Source of the DNA: Muribaculaceae bacterium
GTDB lineage: Bacteria; Bacteroidota; Bacteroidia; Bacteroidales; Muribaculaceae
Reading direction: 5' to 3'
NCBI GenBank assembly: GCA_017621225.1
Contig: JAGATN010000019.1
Location: 62,001 to 126,000 of the forward strand
Length of the DNA stretch: 64,000 nt
The position numbers and the translations under genes are program-made. Shown here in pieces: positions 50,801 to 61,472 of the stretch. Each line of letters starts with the position of its first letter. The first letter of the stretch is position 1. A model generated the notes under the pieces. That model searched no databases. It was not told the origin of the DNA and was given only the letters and a program-made list of their open reading frames with translations.

Positions 50801-51169
50801 ATGAACTTATTCTTAAACATAATATGGATTGTATTCGGAGGACTGATCATAGCCATCGAGTACGTGGTATTGAGCATAGTAATGATGCTGACCATAATAG
50901 GCATACCATTCGGATTGCAGACCATAAAACTGGCTCGCGTAGCTTTAGTGCCTTTTGGAACAAAGATATTGGACTCCCCCTCGTCCAATGGTTGCATATG
51001 CTTAATAATGAATGTAATTTGGTTGTTTATAGGAGGAATCCCAATAGCTTTGTCGCATATAGGGTTTGGAATATTGTTTTGCATTACCATAATAGGCATA
51101 CCATTTGGAATACAACATTTCAAACTCGCAATTCTGGCACTTATCCCGTTCGGGAAAACTATAAATTAA
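50801..51169 (+). CDS. YccF-domain inner membrane protein
   Basis: A 122-residue membrane protein made of two YccF repeats. Each has hydrophobic helices followed by an I-x-G-I-P-F-G-x-Q motif: LTIIGIPFGLQTIKLARVAL and ITIIGIPFGIQHFKLAILAL. Four helices are predicted. The function of YccF proteins is not established. It ends the tsaE run, and its last 4 bp overlap the end of the converging gene at 51166. Confidence 0.88.
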   Translation: MNLFLNIIWIVFGGLIIAIEYVVLSIVMMLTIIGIPFGLQTIKLARVALVPFGTKILDSPSSNGCICLIMNVIWLFIGGIPIALSHIGFGILFCITIIGIPFGIQHFKLAILALIPFGKTIN

Positions 51170-51693
51170 AGCATGCTCAATGCTCTCAGATTATCGATGA
51201 TTTCGCTACGAGTCAACCTACGCTGACGTTTCAGTACATCGGCAAAATTATGTGCTATCGACTGAACGCCGCTATGGCTGAACACCCTATGCAGGTAAGT
51301 GTAATTTTTATCGAAAATACGATTTATCTCGTCAACTTCAAGCGCGCATTCACTCGTACCCTCATCAATTATATGATTTTTGATAGTACGTTTTAATTCG
51401 GCGGATATGGAATTTTTGTCGAGAACATAACGTCGGCACATTACATTGGCTATCAACATTGCAACAGCCAGATTATAGTTGCCAAGTATTCTGTTCCAGG
51501 CAGATTTCGCCGAAATTCCGGGATTTCCGGCGAAAAAATATTCTTCATTAAGTTCCACTACTTCATGAGGAAGCGCATCAAGCGATATGGCCGACAACAT
51601 GTCCTCACCATCAAAAACCACTATGCCTATGGCCATACCGGTTGCTCCATAACACTTGTCGTCTTCGTTACGATAACTTAATATATTTTCCAT
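51166..51693 (-). CDS. Conserved hypothetical protein, unknown function
   Basis: A 175-residue cytoplasmic protein that I do not recognise. There is no signal peptide or membrane helix. It contains YGATGMAIGIVVFDGEDMLS near the N-terminus, then EEYFFAGNPGISAKSAWNRI and a helical C-terminal half (LAVAMLIANVMCRRYVLDKN, RVFSHSGVQSIAHNFADVLK) ending RRLTRSEIIDNLRALSML. The Asn-Pro-Gly and Asp-Asp motifs are not diagnostic. The ATG at 51693 is preferred over a TTG two codons upstream. It lies 44 bp after the porZ stop on the same strand, so it may be the last gene of the nadA-leuS-rdgB-porZ transcript. Confidence 0.65.
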   Translation of the reverse strand: MENILSYRNEDDKCYGATGMAIGIVVFDGEDMLSAISLDALPHEVVELNEEYFFAGNPGISAKSAWNRILGNYNLAVAMLIANVMCRRYVLDKNSISAELKRTIKNHIIDEGTSECALEVDEINRIFDKNYTYLHRVFSHSGVQSIAHNFADVLKRQRRLTRSEIIDNLRALSML

Positions 51694-51737
51694 TTTCAAA
51701 GATTCTTAATATATTATCAAAACCTTTTACAATATTA

Positions 51738-54167
51738 TTAGTTCATTATTAAAATTTTAGCAACGGCTCCTTTTGAAGTTCCGCTACCATCGACCTTCGA
51801 TATGAAAACGTAGTAAACGCCCGAACTTACATGTTTGCCGCCAAAATTACAACCATCCCACTTCACATCGCCACCTTCCGATTTTCCTTGCCATACCAAA
51901 TTTCCGGCAACATCGGTTATTTTCACCAACGACTCAGACATCAAACCCGTTATGGTTATCATATCTGTACTTTTGGCGGGATTGGGATATGAATATACAT
52001 TGGAATAGTCGTTTTTGGCCGGAGATGCTGAATTCAAAAATTCAAAAAGTCCGCTATCCGTTCCTATCAAAACGGACGATCCGTAAGGATTGGCATATAC
52101 GGCATTAACATAATTGGACTTAAGCGGCGAATTTGACGATGTAAAATTTGCCAATATCTCATTACCCGAGGAATTTGTAACATATATTCCCGAATTTTGA
52201 GTGGCTATCCATTTTCGCCCGGCATTATCTACCGAAATATCCATAACTACGTCGTCACCGGCAAGATAGTCGGCCAAGCCCGAACCGTCAGTTCTCGGAA
52301 CCTTTATCCTATTAATGCGCATAGATGCGTCAAGCGCATTTTCAGCCCTTCTGATCTCAAATATTCCCGAAGTGGTACCAACCCATACTTTGCCTTCCGA
52401 ATCCTCACACAGAGCAGTATTTCGGGTTGCACGGAAGCTTTTACCATCCTGATCGACAAACGTGGTCCATACCAACGACCTGTCATCTCCAAAATCAGAC
52501 AACGTACCATTAGTATCGTATGCCACGAGCGACGACGATACATTGCAATCAATGATAAACACCATGTCAGACTTTTTGCAATGCAGTATGCGTATATCCT
52601 TGTTGCTTTTATATTCGGGTATGTCAATTTCAATCCAGTCGGTTCGCTTTACTTCCGACGGATCAAGTTTGCGTTTTTCGCTCGGGAGCACCATTATGCC
52701 CGACTTTCCTTCGGGCGCGTCAGCTCCCACCCACAAATTTCCGGCGCGGTCGATGCTCACTTCATGTACGCGCCACCCCCAAGGCTGAGCCATGGGAGCA
52801 TTGTCCTCATCGTATCGCCCTACAAGCACGCCCGATGATATCTTATACAATCCATCGTTTCCGGTGCCGAGAAAATAGGTGTCCGAATCATCGGGATCTT
52901 CAGCCAATCGAGTAGGAGAAAATGGATAATTGCCATATTTTGCCTGACGTTCCGTCACCAATGGAATTCTCGCGCGCGCGTCGCGCGACGTAACATCGAT
53001 CATCGTTCCATCCGAAACGAGCGTGGTGGCCTGACATATATCAAGCCCTTCGGTACTCGACCCGTTATTACGATATGCCGTCAATCCGAGATTGGTCAGA
53101 TACACTCTGTCAGCTCCATTAGCGGGTATAATGAAAGCTACCTTATGCGTGGCAAGCTGCTCAGGGCGAAAACGTGAACATATTACCGAATAATCTTCTC
53201 CATCCTTATCAATGCCCATCAGCCCGTCGGAATCGAGACCCCATAATTTTCGGCCGTCATACGTACCTATCACATCATCCGTCAATATAGTCGGCAAAGC
53301 ATACATGAGTTTCGCACTGCCTTCAGAGTCGATGGAAAACAATCTATCTCCCATAACACATAACACATTGCCGTCCGACCCTTTCATAATATATGACGCT
53401 TTGTCGTAAAGCAAATCGTCGTTCAAGGCTACATATCTTATCAATCGGGCATTCTCTACATCAATGTCAAGCAGCGACAATAGATAACGCTTGTCGTCAT
53501 CACGACGTACAATCAACTTAGTGTCAGAAACGGCACACATCTCCACCGGCAAAGTCCACGAACATATTTCTTTGAAATTTTCAAGTTTATTGATGGTGCC
53601 GTCCAATGGGATGCTCCATAATTTACTATCCAATCCAATTACTATATGTCCGGCCATTACGGTAAGCGACGTGACTGCCTTATCATATCGTCCCGACCGA
53701 CGTACCTCGCATTTGTTCAAATCATAAATTACCAATCCGAAATCAGTGGCCACTAACATCAAATCGTCGTAGAAAGCCACATCATTGATTTTTTTTGATG
53801 ATAAAATGGAGGCATTGGCTATTTCAGGCAGATTCTTAATTCTTCCGTCAGAATATAATAAATCAATGTTGCCTGAAGTGTATGCTATTGCAAGCAACGA
53901 TTTGTCGTAATCATAGTATATATCGGATATATCATTGTCATTCAGATAATTTCCAATAGTATAACTAATGCCTTCATCTTCTTTTAAATCGTATGAAAAC
54001 AGATTACCACCCGACAAGTAATAGACCTTTTTACCGGTATCAATAATCTTTTGCGCCGGCGCATTGAATGCCGAATAAACTTTCCAGTTACCATTTATGA
54101 GATTGTTAGCTGAAAAATTAAGCGCAAAAACCGTTATCGATATCAGTAATAAAAGTCTTCTCATCAA
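51738..54167 (-). CDS. porZ: Type IX secretion component PorZ-like beta-propeller protein
   Basis: An 809-residue exported protein with signal peptide residues 1-20 and two beta-propellers. The N-terminal region [20 protein letters not shown], then [39 protein letters not shown] and LLYSDG is the conserved PorZ start. Later come two-component-regulator-type propeller repeats (for example [18 protein letters not shown] and [20 protein letters not shown]). The last ~85 residues are a type A sorting domain: [33 protein letters not shown] and [14 protein letters not shown]. PorZ binds A-LPS and helps the surface attachment complex of type IX secretion in Porphyromonas. Its ATG overlaps the rdgB stop (ATGA). 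Confidence 0.88.
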   Translation of the reverse strand: MMRRLLLLISITVFALNFSANNLINGNWKVYSAFNAPAQKIIDTGKKVYYLSGGNLFSYDLKEDEGISYTIGNYLNDNDISDIYYDYDKSLLAIAYTSGNIDLLYSDGRIKNLPEIANASILSSKKINDVAFYDDLMLVATDFGLVIYDLNKCEVRRSGRYDKAVTSLTVMAGHIVIGLDSKLWSIPLDGTINKLENFKEICSWTLPVEMCAVSDTKLIVRRDDDKRYLLSLLDIDVENARLIRYVALNDDLLYDKASYIMKGSDGNVLCVMGDRLFSIDSEGSAKLMYALPTILTDDVIGTYDGRKLWGLDSDGLMGIDKDGEDYSVICSRFRPEQLATHKVAFIIPANGADRVYLTNLGLTAYRNNGSSTEGLDICQATTLVSDGTMIDVTSRDARARIPLVTERQAKYGNYPFSPTRLAEDPDDSDTYFLGTGNDGLYKISSGVLVGRYDEDNAPMAQPWGWRVHEVSIDRAGNLWVGADAPEGKSGIMVLPSEKRKLDPSEVKRTDWIEIDIPEYKSNKDIRILHCKKSDMVFIIDCNVSSSLVAYDTNGTLSDFGDDRSLVWTTFVDQDGKSFRATRNTALCEDSEGKVWVGTTSGIFEIRRAENALDASMRINRIKVPRTDGSGLADYLAGDDVVMDISVDNAGRKWIATQNSGIYVTNSSGNEILANFTSSNSPLKSNYVNAVYANPYGSSVLIGTDSGLFEFLNSASPAKNDYSNVYSYPNPAKSTDMITITGLMSESLVKITDVAGNLVWQGKSEGGDVKWDGCNFGGKHVSSGVYYVFISKVDGSGTSKGAVAKILIMN

Positions 54168-54757
54168 AACAAACCGTCAAGATAATCCAATAATTTAGCC
54201 GTTGCGCGACCTCTGTGACTTATGGCATTTTTATCTTCAGCAGTCATTTCGGCAAATGTACAATCAAAGCCGTCAGGACGGAATATGGGATCATATCCGA
54301 AACCACCTTTACCGGATGGAACATCCGTTATGCAACCATCCACACGACCTTCAAACATATGCACGTCGTTACCCATAATAAGCGATATGACAGTAGAAAA
54401 ATGAGCCTTTCTATCAGTTACGCCTTTTAAATTATCGAGCAGCAACTGCATATTTGCCTTGGAATAATGCGAATCGCCGGCATAACGAGCCGAATATACC
54501 CCGGGCGCTCCATCAAGAGCATCTACCATAAGTCCGGTGTCGTCGGCAAAACAATCGTATCCGTATTTATCCTTTATATATCGGGCCTTTAACAAAGCAT
54601 TGCCTTCAAGAGTATCGGCTGTTTCGGGTATGTCGTCATGACAGTTTATATCGGCCAATGACAGTATTTGCCACCTGTCGCCCACAATGTCTCTTATTTC
54701 AGACAATTTATGGGCATTATTGGTGGCAAATACTATTTTATGATTTTTTTCAATCAT
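54164..54757 (-). CDS. rdgB: XTP/dITP diphosphatase (RdgB/HAM1)
   Basis: A 197-residue house-cleaning nucleotidase that hydrolyses dITP and XTP to monophosphates and keeps deaminated purines out of DNA. Motifs: [18 protein letters not shown] at the N-terminus (substrate binding), [20 protein letters not shown] (metal-binding acids), [11 protein letters not shown] and the late [13 protein letters not shown], plus the HRGRATAKL end. The gene lies 6 bp after leuS and overlaps porZ by 4 bp, so the three are tightly coupled. Confidence 0.95.
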   Translation of the reverse strand: MIEKNHKIVFATNNAHKLSEIRDIVGDRWQILSLADINCHDDIPETADTLEGNALLKARYIKDKYGYDCFADDTGLMVDALDGAPGVYSARYAGDSHYSKANMQLLLDNLKGVTDRKAHFSTVISLIMGNDVHMFEGRVDGCITDVPSGKGGFGYDPIFRPDGFDCTFAEMTAEDKNAISHRGRATAKLLDYLDGLF

Positions 54758-54763
54758 ATCTTA

Positions 54764-57535
54764 TCAGCCAACTACTATGTTAACTATCTTACGAGGCACT
54801 ACTATTATTTTACGTATAGTCTTACCATCGATCCATTTTTGAGCCAATTCATGCGAAAGGGCTTTTTCCTCAACATCTTTCTGAGGCATATCGGCCGGAA
54901 CCTCAATGTTGTAACGAGCCTTTCCATTAAAAGAAACGGCATACGTAACCTTATCTTCCTTAAGATATTCATCGTTATGAACAGGCCATTTGGCATCGCA
55001 TACCGTACCTTCGTTGCCAAGAACATGCCACAGTTCTTCAGATATGTGAGGAGCAAACGGAGCAAGAAGCGTTATGTACTGCATCAATACTTCACGATTA
55101 TGCGACTTCAATTGATTGAATTCGTTTACGCATATCATGAATGCGCTTATCGAAGTATTGAACGAGAAGTTTTCTATGTCGTACGTAACCTTCTTTATCA
55201 ACTTATGGATTGATTTCAATTCCTCGCGCGACGGCTGTTCGTCGGTCACAACCATATTGTCGCCTTTGTAGAACAATCCCCACAATTTTTTCAAGAATCT
55301 GTTTACGCCGTCAATACCGTTGGTATCCCATGGCTTGCTTTGTTCAAGCGGTCCGAGGAACATTTCATATAGACGCAACGTATCGGCTCCATAACGCTCC
55401 ACAATGTCATCGGGATTTACGACATTGAACATCGATTTCGACATTTTTTCAACGGCATATCCACATATGTATTTGCCATCCTCAAGTATGAATTCGGCAT
55501 CATTGAATTCAGGACGCCAGTTGCGGAACGCATCTATGTCGAGCACATCGTTGCTTACAATGTTGACATCAACATGTATCGGAGTTACGTCATAATCTTT
55601 CTTCAAATTATAGCTTACAAACTTATTGGTATCCTTTATGCGATAAACAAAGTTGCTACGACCCTGTATCATACCTTGGTTTATAAGCTTTTTGAAAGGT
55701 TCTTCCTCACATACTATGCCGAGATCGTAAAGAAACTTATTCCAGAAACGACTGTAAATAAGATGTCCGGTGGCATGTTCGGTACCACCTATGTATAGAT
55801 CCACGTTACGCCAATATTTATCAGCTTCTTCCGATACGAGTGCATTGTCGTTATGCGGATCCATATATCTTAGATAATATGCCGAGCTGCCTGCAAATCC
55901 GGGCATCGTACACAATTCAATGGGATACCCTTCTTCAGTTTGCCAATTTTTAGCACGACCTAACGGAGGTTCTCCGGTTTCGGTCGGTAAAAATTTATCC
56001 ACTTCAGGCAATAAAAGCGGCAACTTGTTTTCATCCATCATATGAGGTATGCCATCCTTATAATATACGGGGAAAGGTTCGCCCCAATAACGCTGACGGC
56101 TGAATATGGCATCTCTCAGACGGTAATTGACCTTTACCTTACCAATTCCCTTTTCGCTTATGTAGCGTTTGGTGGTGGCTATGGCATCTTTTACTTCCAA
56201 GCCGTTAAGATTAAGATCGCCGTTATTTGAATTTATCATCTTACCGCTCTTGGCATCGAAACTTTCCTCGCTAACGTCAGCCCCCTCTATCAAAGGTATT
56301 ATCGGAAGATTGAAATGACGAGCAAAAGCATAGTCGCGGCTGTCATGTGCCGGCACAGCCATGATGGCGCCCGTTCCATATCCGGCAAGAACGTAATCGC
56401 TCACCCATACGGGTATTTTTTCGTTTGTAAGCGGATTAATCGCATAAGCACCCGTAAACACGCCGGTAACCTTTTTCTCTATCATTCGCTCACGCTCCGT
56501 TTTATGCTTTATGCTCTTAATGTACTCATCCACCTCTTTTCTCTGATCGGGAGTGGTTACCATATCTACATATGCGCTTTCAGGAGCAAGCACCATGAAA
56601 GTAACGCCAAATACAGTATCGGCACGGGTGGTGAATATTTCGAGCTCTACGTCGCTATCAGCTATCTTAAATATCATCTCGGCACCTTCCGACCTTCCGA
56701 TCCAGTTGCGCTGAGTTTCCTTCAAGGAATCTGTCCAGTCTATGGTATCCAATCCATCGAGCAATCGCTGTGCGTAAGCTGACACGCGCAGACACCACTG
56801 ATACATCAATTTCTGTTCAACCGGATATCCGCCACGTATCGATACACCCTCGCTCACCTCGTCATTGGCCAAAACGGTGCCGAGCTTCGGACACCAGTTC
56901 ACCATAGTGTTGCCAAGATAAGCTATGCGGTAATTCATCAATACGTCGCTCTTTTCTTTGTCTGACATATTGCTCCAATCAGAAGCGGTAAACGACATAT
57001 CTTTCGAGCAAGCAGCCGAAACACCTTCACTTCCGCATTTTTCGAAATGACTTACAAGATCCGATATCGGCAGGGCTTTTTCAAGTTTCTTGTCGTAATA
57101 ACTGTTGAACATGCGTATGAAAGCCCATTGAGTCCATTTGTAGTATTCAGGATCGCAAGTCTTTATTTCTCTGTCCCAATCGTAACAGAAACCTATTTTA
57201 TCAAGCTGGCTGCGATAGCGTGCTATATTGTTATGAGTGGTTATTTCGGGATGTTGACCGGTTTGTATGGCATATTGTTCGGCGGGAAGACCATATGCAT
57301 CATATCCCATGGGATGAAGCACATTGAAGCCCTGCAATCTTTTAAAGCGAGAATATATGTCAGAAGCTATGTATCCGAGCGGATGGCCTACATGCAATCC
57401 TGCTCCCGAAGGATAAGGAAACATATCGAGCACATAAAATTTAGGACGCGAATTGTCGACTTCGGCCTTATATATTTTATTTTCCTTCCAATATTTTTGC
57501 CAACGGGCCTCAATGTCTCTGTGATTATATTCCAT
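54764..57535 (-). CDS. leuS: Leucyl-tRNA synthetase
   Basis: A 923-residue class I synthetase charging tRNA-Leu. The HIGH motif is HVGHPLGY at about residues 47-54 (in [16 protein letters not shown]) and KMSKS is in [16 protein letters not shown]. The editing CP1 domain is present between them (for example [17 protein letters not shown] and [15 protein letters not shown] with the conserved Thr-rich and Asp residues). The C-terminal anticodon-binding and LeuRS-specific regions complete the protein. Length is normal for Bacteroidota. It stands 29 bp after nadA and 6 bp before rdgB. Confidence 0.97.
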   Translation of the reverse strand: MEYNHRDIEARWQKYWKENKIYKAEVDNSRPKFYVLDMFPYPSGAGLHVGHPLGYIASDIYSRFKRLQGFNVLHPMGYDAYGLPAEQYAIQTGQHPEITTHNNIARYRSQLDKIGFCYDWDREIKTCDPEYYKWTQWAFIRMFNSYYDKKLEKALPISDLVSHFEKCGSEGVSAACSKDMSFTASDWSNMSDKEKSDVLMNYRIAYLGNTMVNWCPKLGTVLANDEVSEGVSIRGGYPVEQKLMYQWCLRVSAYAQRLLDGLDTIDWTDSLKETQRNWIGRSEGAEMIFKIADSDVELEIFTTRADTVFGVTFMVLAPESAYVDMVTTPDQRKEVDEYIKSIKHKTERERMIEKKVTGVFTGAYAINPLTNEKIPVWVSDYVLAGYGTGAIMAVPAHDSRDYAFARHFNLPIIPLIEGADVSEESFDAKSGKMINSNNGDLNLNGLEVKDAIATTKRYISEKGIGKVKVNYRLRDAIFSRQRYWGEPFPVYYKDGIPHMMDENKLPLLLPEVDKFLPTETGEPPLGRAKNWQTEEGYPIELCTMPGFAGSSAYYLRYMDPHNDNALVSEEADKYWRNVDLYIGGTEHATGHLIYSRFWNKFLYDLGIVCEEEPFKKLINQGMIQGRSNFVYRIKDTNKFVSYNLKKDYDVTPIHVDVNIVSNDVLDIDAFRNWRPEFNDAEFILEDGKYICGYAVEKMSKSMFNVVNPDDIVERYGADTLRLYEMFLGPLEQSKPWDTNGIDGVNRFLKKLWGLFYKGDNMVVTDEQPSREELKSIHKLIKKVTYDIENFSFNTSISAFMICVNEFNQLKSHNREVLMQYITLLAPFAPHISEELWHVLGNEGTVCDAKWPVHNDEYLKEDKVTYAVSFNGKARYNIEVPADMPQKDVEEKALSHELAQKWIDGKTIRKIIVVPRKIVNIVVG

Positions 57536-57564
57536 AATCTGATGTATAAGTATTTATGTGATTA

Positions 57565-58533
57565 TTATTTCTTTATTTTTTCAGATAATTCAAGCATTTT
57601 CAAAATAGGTTTGCGTGCGCGTTCTGAAATGTCGGCATCAACCACTATTTCAGGACTTTCATTCAGCAAGCAATCGTATAATTTTTTCAATGTATTAAGT
57701 TTCATGTACGAGCAGTCGTTGCAAGCGCATTCGGCATCCTCGACAGGCGCGGGAATGAATGTCTTGTCGGGATATTTCTTACGCATTTCATGGAGTATGC
57801 CACTTTCGGTAGCAACAATGAACTCTTTAGCGTCGACTTCGCCGGCATATTTTAATAATACGGCCGTTGATCCCACCTTGTCGGCAAGCAACTGCAATGG
57901 CTTCTTACATTCGGGATGAACGAGCAAAAGAGCTTTTGAATGTTGTTTTTTAAGCTCTATTATCTTTTCCAATGAAAATTGTTCGTGCACGTGGCAAGCG
58001 CCATCCCACAAGAGCATGGACCGTCCTGTGGCCGAATTTATGTAATTGCCGAGATTTCGGTCAGGACCGAATATTATTTTCTCATCAGCCGGAAAACTTT
58101 CGACTATCTCTTTTGCATTTCCGGAAGTCACCACCACGTCAGTCAGAGCCTTCACGGCAGCCGACGTATTTACATAACTTATCACCGTATGATCGGGATG
58201 CGCTTTCACGAACTTTTCAAATTCGCTCGCCGGACAGCTATCGGCCAACGAACAACCTGCCGACATATCCGGCACGAGAACTTTCTTGTCGGGACAGAGT
58301 ATCTTTGCCGTTTCTCCCATAAAATGAACTCCACAAAGCACTATTATCGGAGCATCTATTTTAGATGCAATCTGAGCCAAAGCCAAGGAGTCGCCTATAT
58401 AATCGGCTAAATCTTGTATTTCGCCCCTCTGATAATAGTGAGCCATTATTACGGCACCCTTCTCCTTTTTCAAGCGCAATATCTCTTTTGCAAGATTATC
58501 GTTTGATATGGTGGTAGCTTTGTCAACATTCAT
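57565..58533 (-). CDS. nadA: Quinolinate synthase
   Basis: A 322-residue [4Fe-4S] enzyme that condenses iminoaspartate with dihydroxyacetone phosphate to quinolinate, the precursor of NAD. Three cluster cysteines are visible: IVLCGVHFMGETAKIL, the Cys of MSAGCSLADSCPASE (shared region) and ECACNDCSYMKLNTL. Substrate residues include YYQRGEIQDLADYIGDS near the N-terminus. Neither nadB nor nadC is adjacent. It is the first gene of the nadA-leuS-rdgB-porZ run. Its upstream side is the 424-bp candidate origin, in which a -7 box TAACTTTG (58749-58742, minus) could start its transcript with a ~200-nt leader. Confidence 0.95.
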   Translation of the reverse strand: MNVDKATTISNDNLAKEILRLKKEKGAVIMAHYYQRGEIQDLADYIGDSLALAQIASKIDAPIIVLCGVHFMGETAKILCPDKKVLVPDMSAGCSLADSCPASEFEKFVKAHPDHTVISYVNTSAAVKALTDVVVTSGNAKEIVESFPADEKIIFGPDRNLGNYINSATGRSMLLWDGACHVHEQFSLEKIIELKKQHSKALLLVHPECKKPLQLLADKVGSTAVLLKYAGEVDAKEFIVATESGILHEMRKKYPDKTFIPAPVEDAECACNDCSYMKLNTLKKLYDCLLNESPEIVVDADISERARKPILKMLELSEKIKK

Positions 58534-58957
58534 ATTATATATATTTTGTTTTTGAATTTTTAAAAATCTCTTTCTTAAGAAGAATAATAAAAGGTGTTGA
58601 TAATAATCATAACTTTTAAGTCATTTTATTGCATAATAAGTTATGAAATAAAAGGTTTCTATGTATCTACCTGTTATGAACATATAATAATGTTGTTTAT
58701 TAGATTATTACATACTTTATCAACACTATGTTTATAATATGCAAAGTTAATAACTTTCCTGCATTAAACATATCTATAAGTACGTAAAAAGCGGTTGATA
58801 AGCCTTTAAAACATATTTGTTAAGTTTTTTGTATTTGGTTTTTTGAGTACTATACACGGCGTGATATGTTAAATGCAAATTATTGTATTAAAAAAGATTG
58901 TAATACTTTTCAACCGTTATCTACATATTGTCGACATACGTTTTTGTTGATAAATGT
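58534..58957. other. oriC: Candidate chromosomal replication origin (oriC)
   Basis: A 424-bp very AT-rich region without a gene. It holds a cluster of DnaA-box-like 9-mers: TTATCAACA at 58603-58595 (-), 58717-58725 (+) and 58953-58945 (-), the last overlapping no gene; TTATCAACC at 58801-58793 (-); TTATCTACA at 58917-58925 (+); and a weaker TTATGAACA at 58674-58682 (+). Long A+T stretches lie between (58534-58590, 58681-58760). Across it the plus-strand composition changes from C slightly above G and T about equal to A (nadA, leuS) to T far above A and G above C (upp, GH43), although these genes run in the same direction. This is what is expected at an origin. No dnaA is in the window. Confidence 0.6.
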
Positions 58958-59611
58958 TCATTCTTTACTGCCGTAAGCCAGATCGCCGGCATCGCCGAGA
59001 CCGGGCACGATGTATGAATGCGAGTTTATCTCATCATCGATGCTTCCTACCCATATGGTGGTTTTTTCGCTTGGCAGCTTTTCGCTAATGTAGTCGATGG
59101 CTTGTTGTGATGCTATCACCGACGCTACGTGTATGTGTTTGGGATTGCCTTTTGTCAGTAATGCCTGATAGCTTAGTTCCATCGAAGCACCGGTGGCAAG
59201 CATCGGGTCGGCTATTATTATGGTTTTGTCGTCGATGTTGGGCGACGCTATGTATTCTATGAATACGTCGAAGTTATCTTTGTCGATGTATTTTCTATAT
59301 GCCGATACGAATGCATTTTGCGAATGATCAAAAAAGTCGAGAAATCCCTTATGGAAAGGTATTCCGGCTCTGAATATTGTAGCAAGCACTATTTTTTCGG
59401 AAATAATGTTGCATTTGGCTGTTGAAAGTGGCGTTTCTATTTCGGTAGTTTCATAATCGACTGTTTTGCTTATTTCATAAGCCATAATGTTGCCTATGCG
59501 TTCGAGATTCAGTCGAAATCTAAGCATGTCTTTTTGAACGTTTACGTCACGTAGCTCGGCCATGTATTGGCTTACTAGCGAATTGGTATTAGCAAAGTTT
59601 ATTACTTTCAT
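58958..59611 (-). CDS. upp: Uracil phosphoribosyltransferase
   Basis: A 217-residue salvage enzyme making UMP from uracil and PRPP. The PRPP-binding loop is TIIIADPMLATGASMELSY, the uracil-binding end is IVPGLGDAGDLAYGSK, and the N-terminal region carries NLERIGNIMAYEISKTVDYE. Length is normal. The ATG at 59611 follows a possible -7 box TATTTTTG (59646-59639, minus). It stands alone between the candidate origin and the terminator of the xylan operon. Confidence 0.95.
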   Translation of the reverse strand: MKVINFANTNSLVSQYMAELRDVNVQKDMLRFRLNLERIGNIMAYEISKTVDYETTEIETPLSTAKCNIISEKIVLATIFRAGIPFHKGFLDFFDHSQNAFVSAYRKYIDKDNFDVFIEYIASPNIDDKTIIIADPMLATGASMELSYQALLTKGNPKHIHVASVIASQQAIDYISEKLPSEKTTIWVGSIDDEINSHSYIVPGLGDAGDLAYGSKE

Positions 59612-59674
59612 ATTTTTATGTTTTTATTGTTTATGATGCAAAAATACAAATAGTTTCTAAAGCATATTAAATTT

Positions 59675-59714
59675 CATAGCCAATGGATTTAGTAATTAAA
59701 ATCCATTGGCTATG
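59675..59714 (-). terminator. Terminator-like hairpin after the GH43 gene
   Basis: CATAGCCAATGGATTT (59675-59690) pairs perfectly with AAATCCATTGGCTATG (59699-59714), a 16-bp stem with an 8-nt loop. It sits 27 bp past the GH43 stop. The following bases are AT-rich but not a clean T run, so it may act in mRNA 3'-end stability as well as termination. Confidence 0.7.
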
Positions 59715-59740
59715 AAGCTTCGTTTTAAATATTCTCGTTA

Positions 59741-61447
59741 TTATATTTTAGCGCCGGTAGCATAAACGCCTATGGTAGTGCCTGTGAAACCTCCGGCGTT
59801 GGCGGTTGAAGTGTATCGGGCATCAGCACCCAGCATTACCGGTTTCCATGTTTTTCCATTGTTTGTGGAATAATAAAAATCAAATGTTTTTCCGTCAGAT
59901 GCTACTTTCAGATCGATTGTCGATTTATTTGCTATGTTGACCGATTGTTCTTTTTCAAGTCCGTTGTCGGTCATCTTGTAAAGCGTCAATTTTGAATTCT
60001 TGCCCGCTTTTTCTTTAGCAAGAAAATAATGGTGCGTTTCGTCTTTATAAAGCATCATTCCGGCACGTTCGTCATCATTTTTAGGAGTGAATGTAAGTCG
60101 AGTGGTAGCTTCGAATTTATGATGGTTTATGCGTCGACATATGTATGGTAGTTCCGTTTTCTCTGATGATTTTACGTTTGCGCACTTTATGTTCAGGTAT
60201 CCTGGCTTATCTGTGAGCGAATAAAGGTCTGATGCAGGTCCTCTCAGAGTCATCCAGTCATGTGACAATTTATTTGAATCAAAAGATTCATTGACCGAGA
60301 AATTACCAAAAGTAACGTTGTCTGACCTCTTTGCACCTTTTATGTTTACTATCGATGGCACACCCTCTTTTGGAAGCGTTATTAAAGGCCATCCGTCTGT
60401 GGTCCATTTCACAGGCATTATGAATGTTTCTCTGCCGAGATTTTCATAGTTGCCTTCCAATGGCCTGCAAGCTAAGAATATTGCATACCAATCGCCCGAA
60501 GGTGTTTTTACGAGGTCAGCATGTCCGGCGCATGTAACGGGGTTTTCGCGATCAACTGGCATGTCTCTTTGCGTAAGTATAGGATTCTGTTTCCACGGAA
60601 TGAATGGTCCGAATGGATGTTTGCTTTTATATATCACCTCACTGTGGTTGTAAGCGGTTCCGCCTTCGGCCGTCATAAGATAATATTCTCCATTTACTTT
60701 ATATATGTGTGGGCCTTCGCACCATATAGGCTTCTCTTTGAAGTTTACGCCTTTGTTTACTATTATTTCGCGTTGACCTACGCATTTGTCGTTTTTCCAA
60801 TCAAATTCCATTATTCTAACGGTGCGATGTCCCGGATATTCGGGGCGATATGCCGGTGCATCATCATTGTTTACGATGTATGCTTTTCCGTCGGTATCGA
60901 AAAATATAGAGGGGTCGATTCCTTTTATTTCAGGCAAGTAAATCGGATCGCTCCAGTCGCCGAACGGATCGGTGGTTTTTACGAGAAAATTACCCGAACC
61001 CACGTCGGTGGTAATCATATAGTATGTTTTATTTGCCGGATTGTATGAGAGGGCCGGAGCAAATATGCCGCCGCTGAGATTTTGCCTTTTGATATGTGAC
61101 AATTGCGACGGACGATTGAGTATGTATCCTACCTGTTTCCAATTTAGCAGGTCGCGGCTATGATAAAGCGGCACCCCCGGATAGTACGAAAATGATGACG
61201 TAGCAAAAAAATAGTCGCCCTCACCGTTAGTGCATATGGTCGGGTCAGAGTACCATCCAGAAAATATGGGATTGAAGCAGGAACTTTCGTCAGGCAACGT
61301 AAGCTGATTATAAATGTCATCATTTCCCGTATAAGTGAAATTGTGAAATGATGCAACGTTTTCCTTTACGTTGTCATTTTTTGCCATTATGCTGAGAGGA
61401 AGCATGGAGCATAATGTAAAGCCTAAAAATAAATTTTTTATATTCAT
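59741..61447 (-). CDS. Exported GH43 beta-xylosidase/arabinofuranosidase with C-terminal sandwich domain
   Basis: A 568-residue exported enzyme. Signal peptide residues ~1-22 (MNIKNLFLGFTLCSMLPLSI). The GH43 propeller has the catalytic Asp of SGWYSDPTICTNG, the Asp of IKGIDPSIFFDTDG and the acid Glu of IWCEGPHIYKVNG. After about residue 350 there is a second beta-sandwich (SLTDKPGYLNIKC, FEATTRLTFTPKNDDERAGM and MLYKDETHHYFLAKEKAG), the GH43_C2 domain of xylosidases such as XynB, which contributes to the active site. A start at 61456 three codons upstream is equally possible. It follows the GH43-GH10 gene by ~16-25 bp and is the second gene of that operon. The plus strand here is strongly T-rich. 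Confidence 0.9.
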   Translation of the reverse strand: MNIKNLFLGFTLCSMLPLSIMAKNDNVKENVASFHNFTYTGNDDIYNQLTLPDESSCFNPIFSGWYSDPTICTNGEGDYFFATSSFSYYPGVPLYHSRDLLNWKQVGYILNRPSQLSHIKRQNLSGGIFAPALSYNPANKTYYMITTDVGSGNFLVKTTDPFGDWSDPIYLPEIKGIDPSIFFDTDGKAYIVNNDDAPAYRPEYPGHRTVRIMEFDWKNDKCVGQREIIVNKGVNFKEKPIWCEGPHIYKVNGEYYLMTAEGGTAYNHSEVIYKSKHPFGPFIPWKQNPILTQRDMPVDRENPVTCAGHADLVKTPSGDWYAIFLACRPLEGNYENLGRETFIMPVKWTTDGWPLITLPKEGVPSIVNIKGAKRSDNVTFGNFSVNESFDSNKLSHDWMTLRGPASDLYSLTDKPGYLNIKCANVKSSEKTELPYICRRINHHKFEATTRLTFTPKNDDERAGMMLYKDETHHYFLAKEKAGKNSKLTLYKMTDNGLEKEQSVNIANKSTIDLKVASDGKTFDFYYSTNNGKTWKPVMLGADARYTSTANAGGFTGTTIGVYATGAKI

Positions 61448-61472
61448 AATAAACATATGTTTTATTAATTAC

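Noticed and set aside
58742..58749. A riboswitch in the ~200-nt nadA leader
   Set aside because: The proposed -7 box has no -33 partner, no conserved aptamer motif (such as the NAD-sensing types I know) is visible, and the region is better explained by DnaA-box-like repeats.
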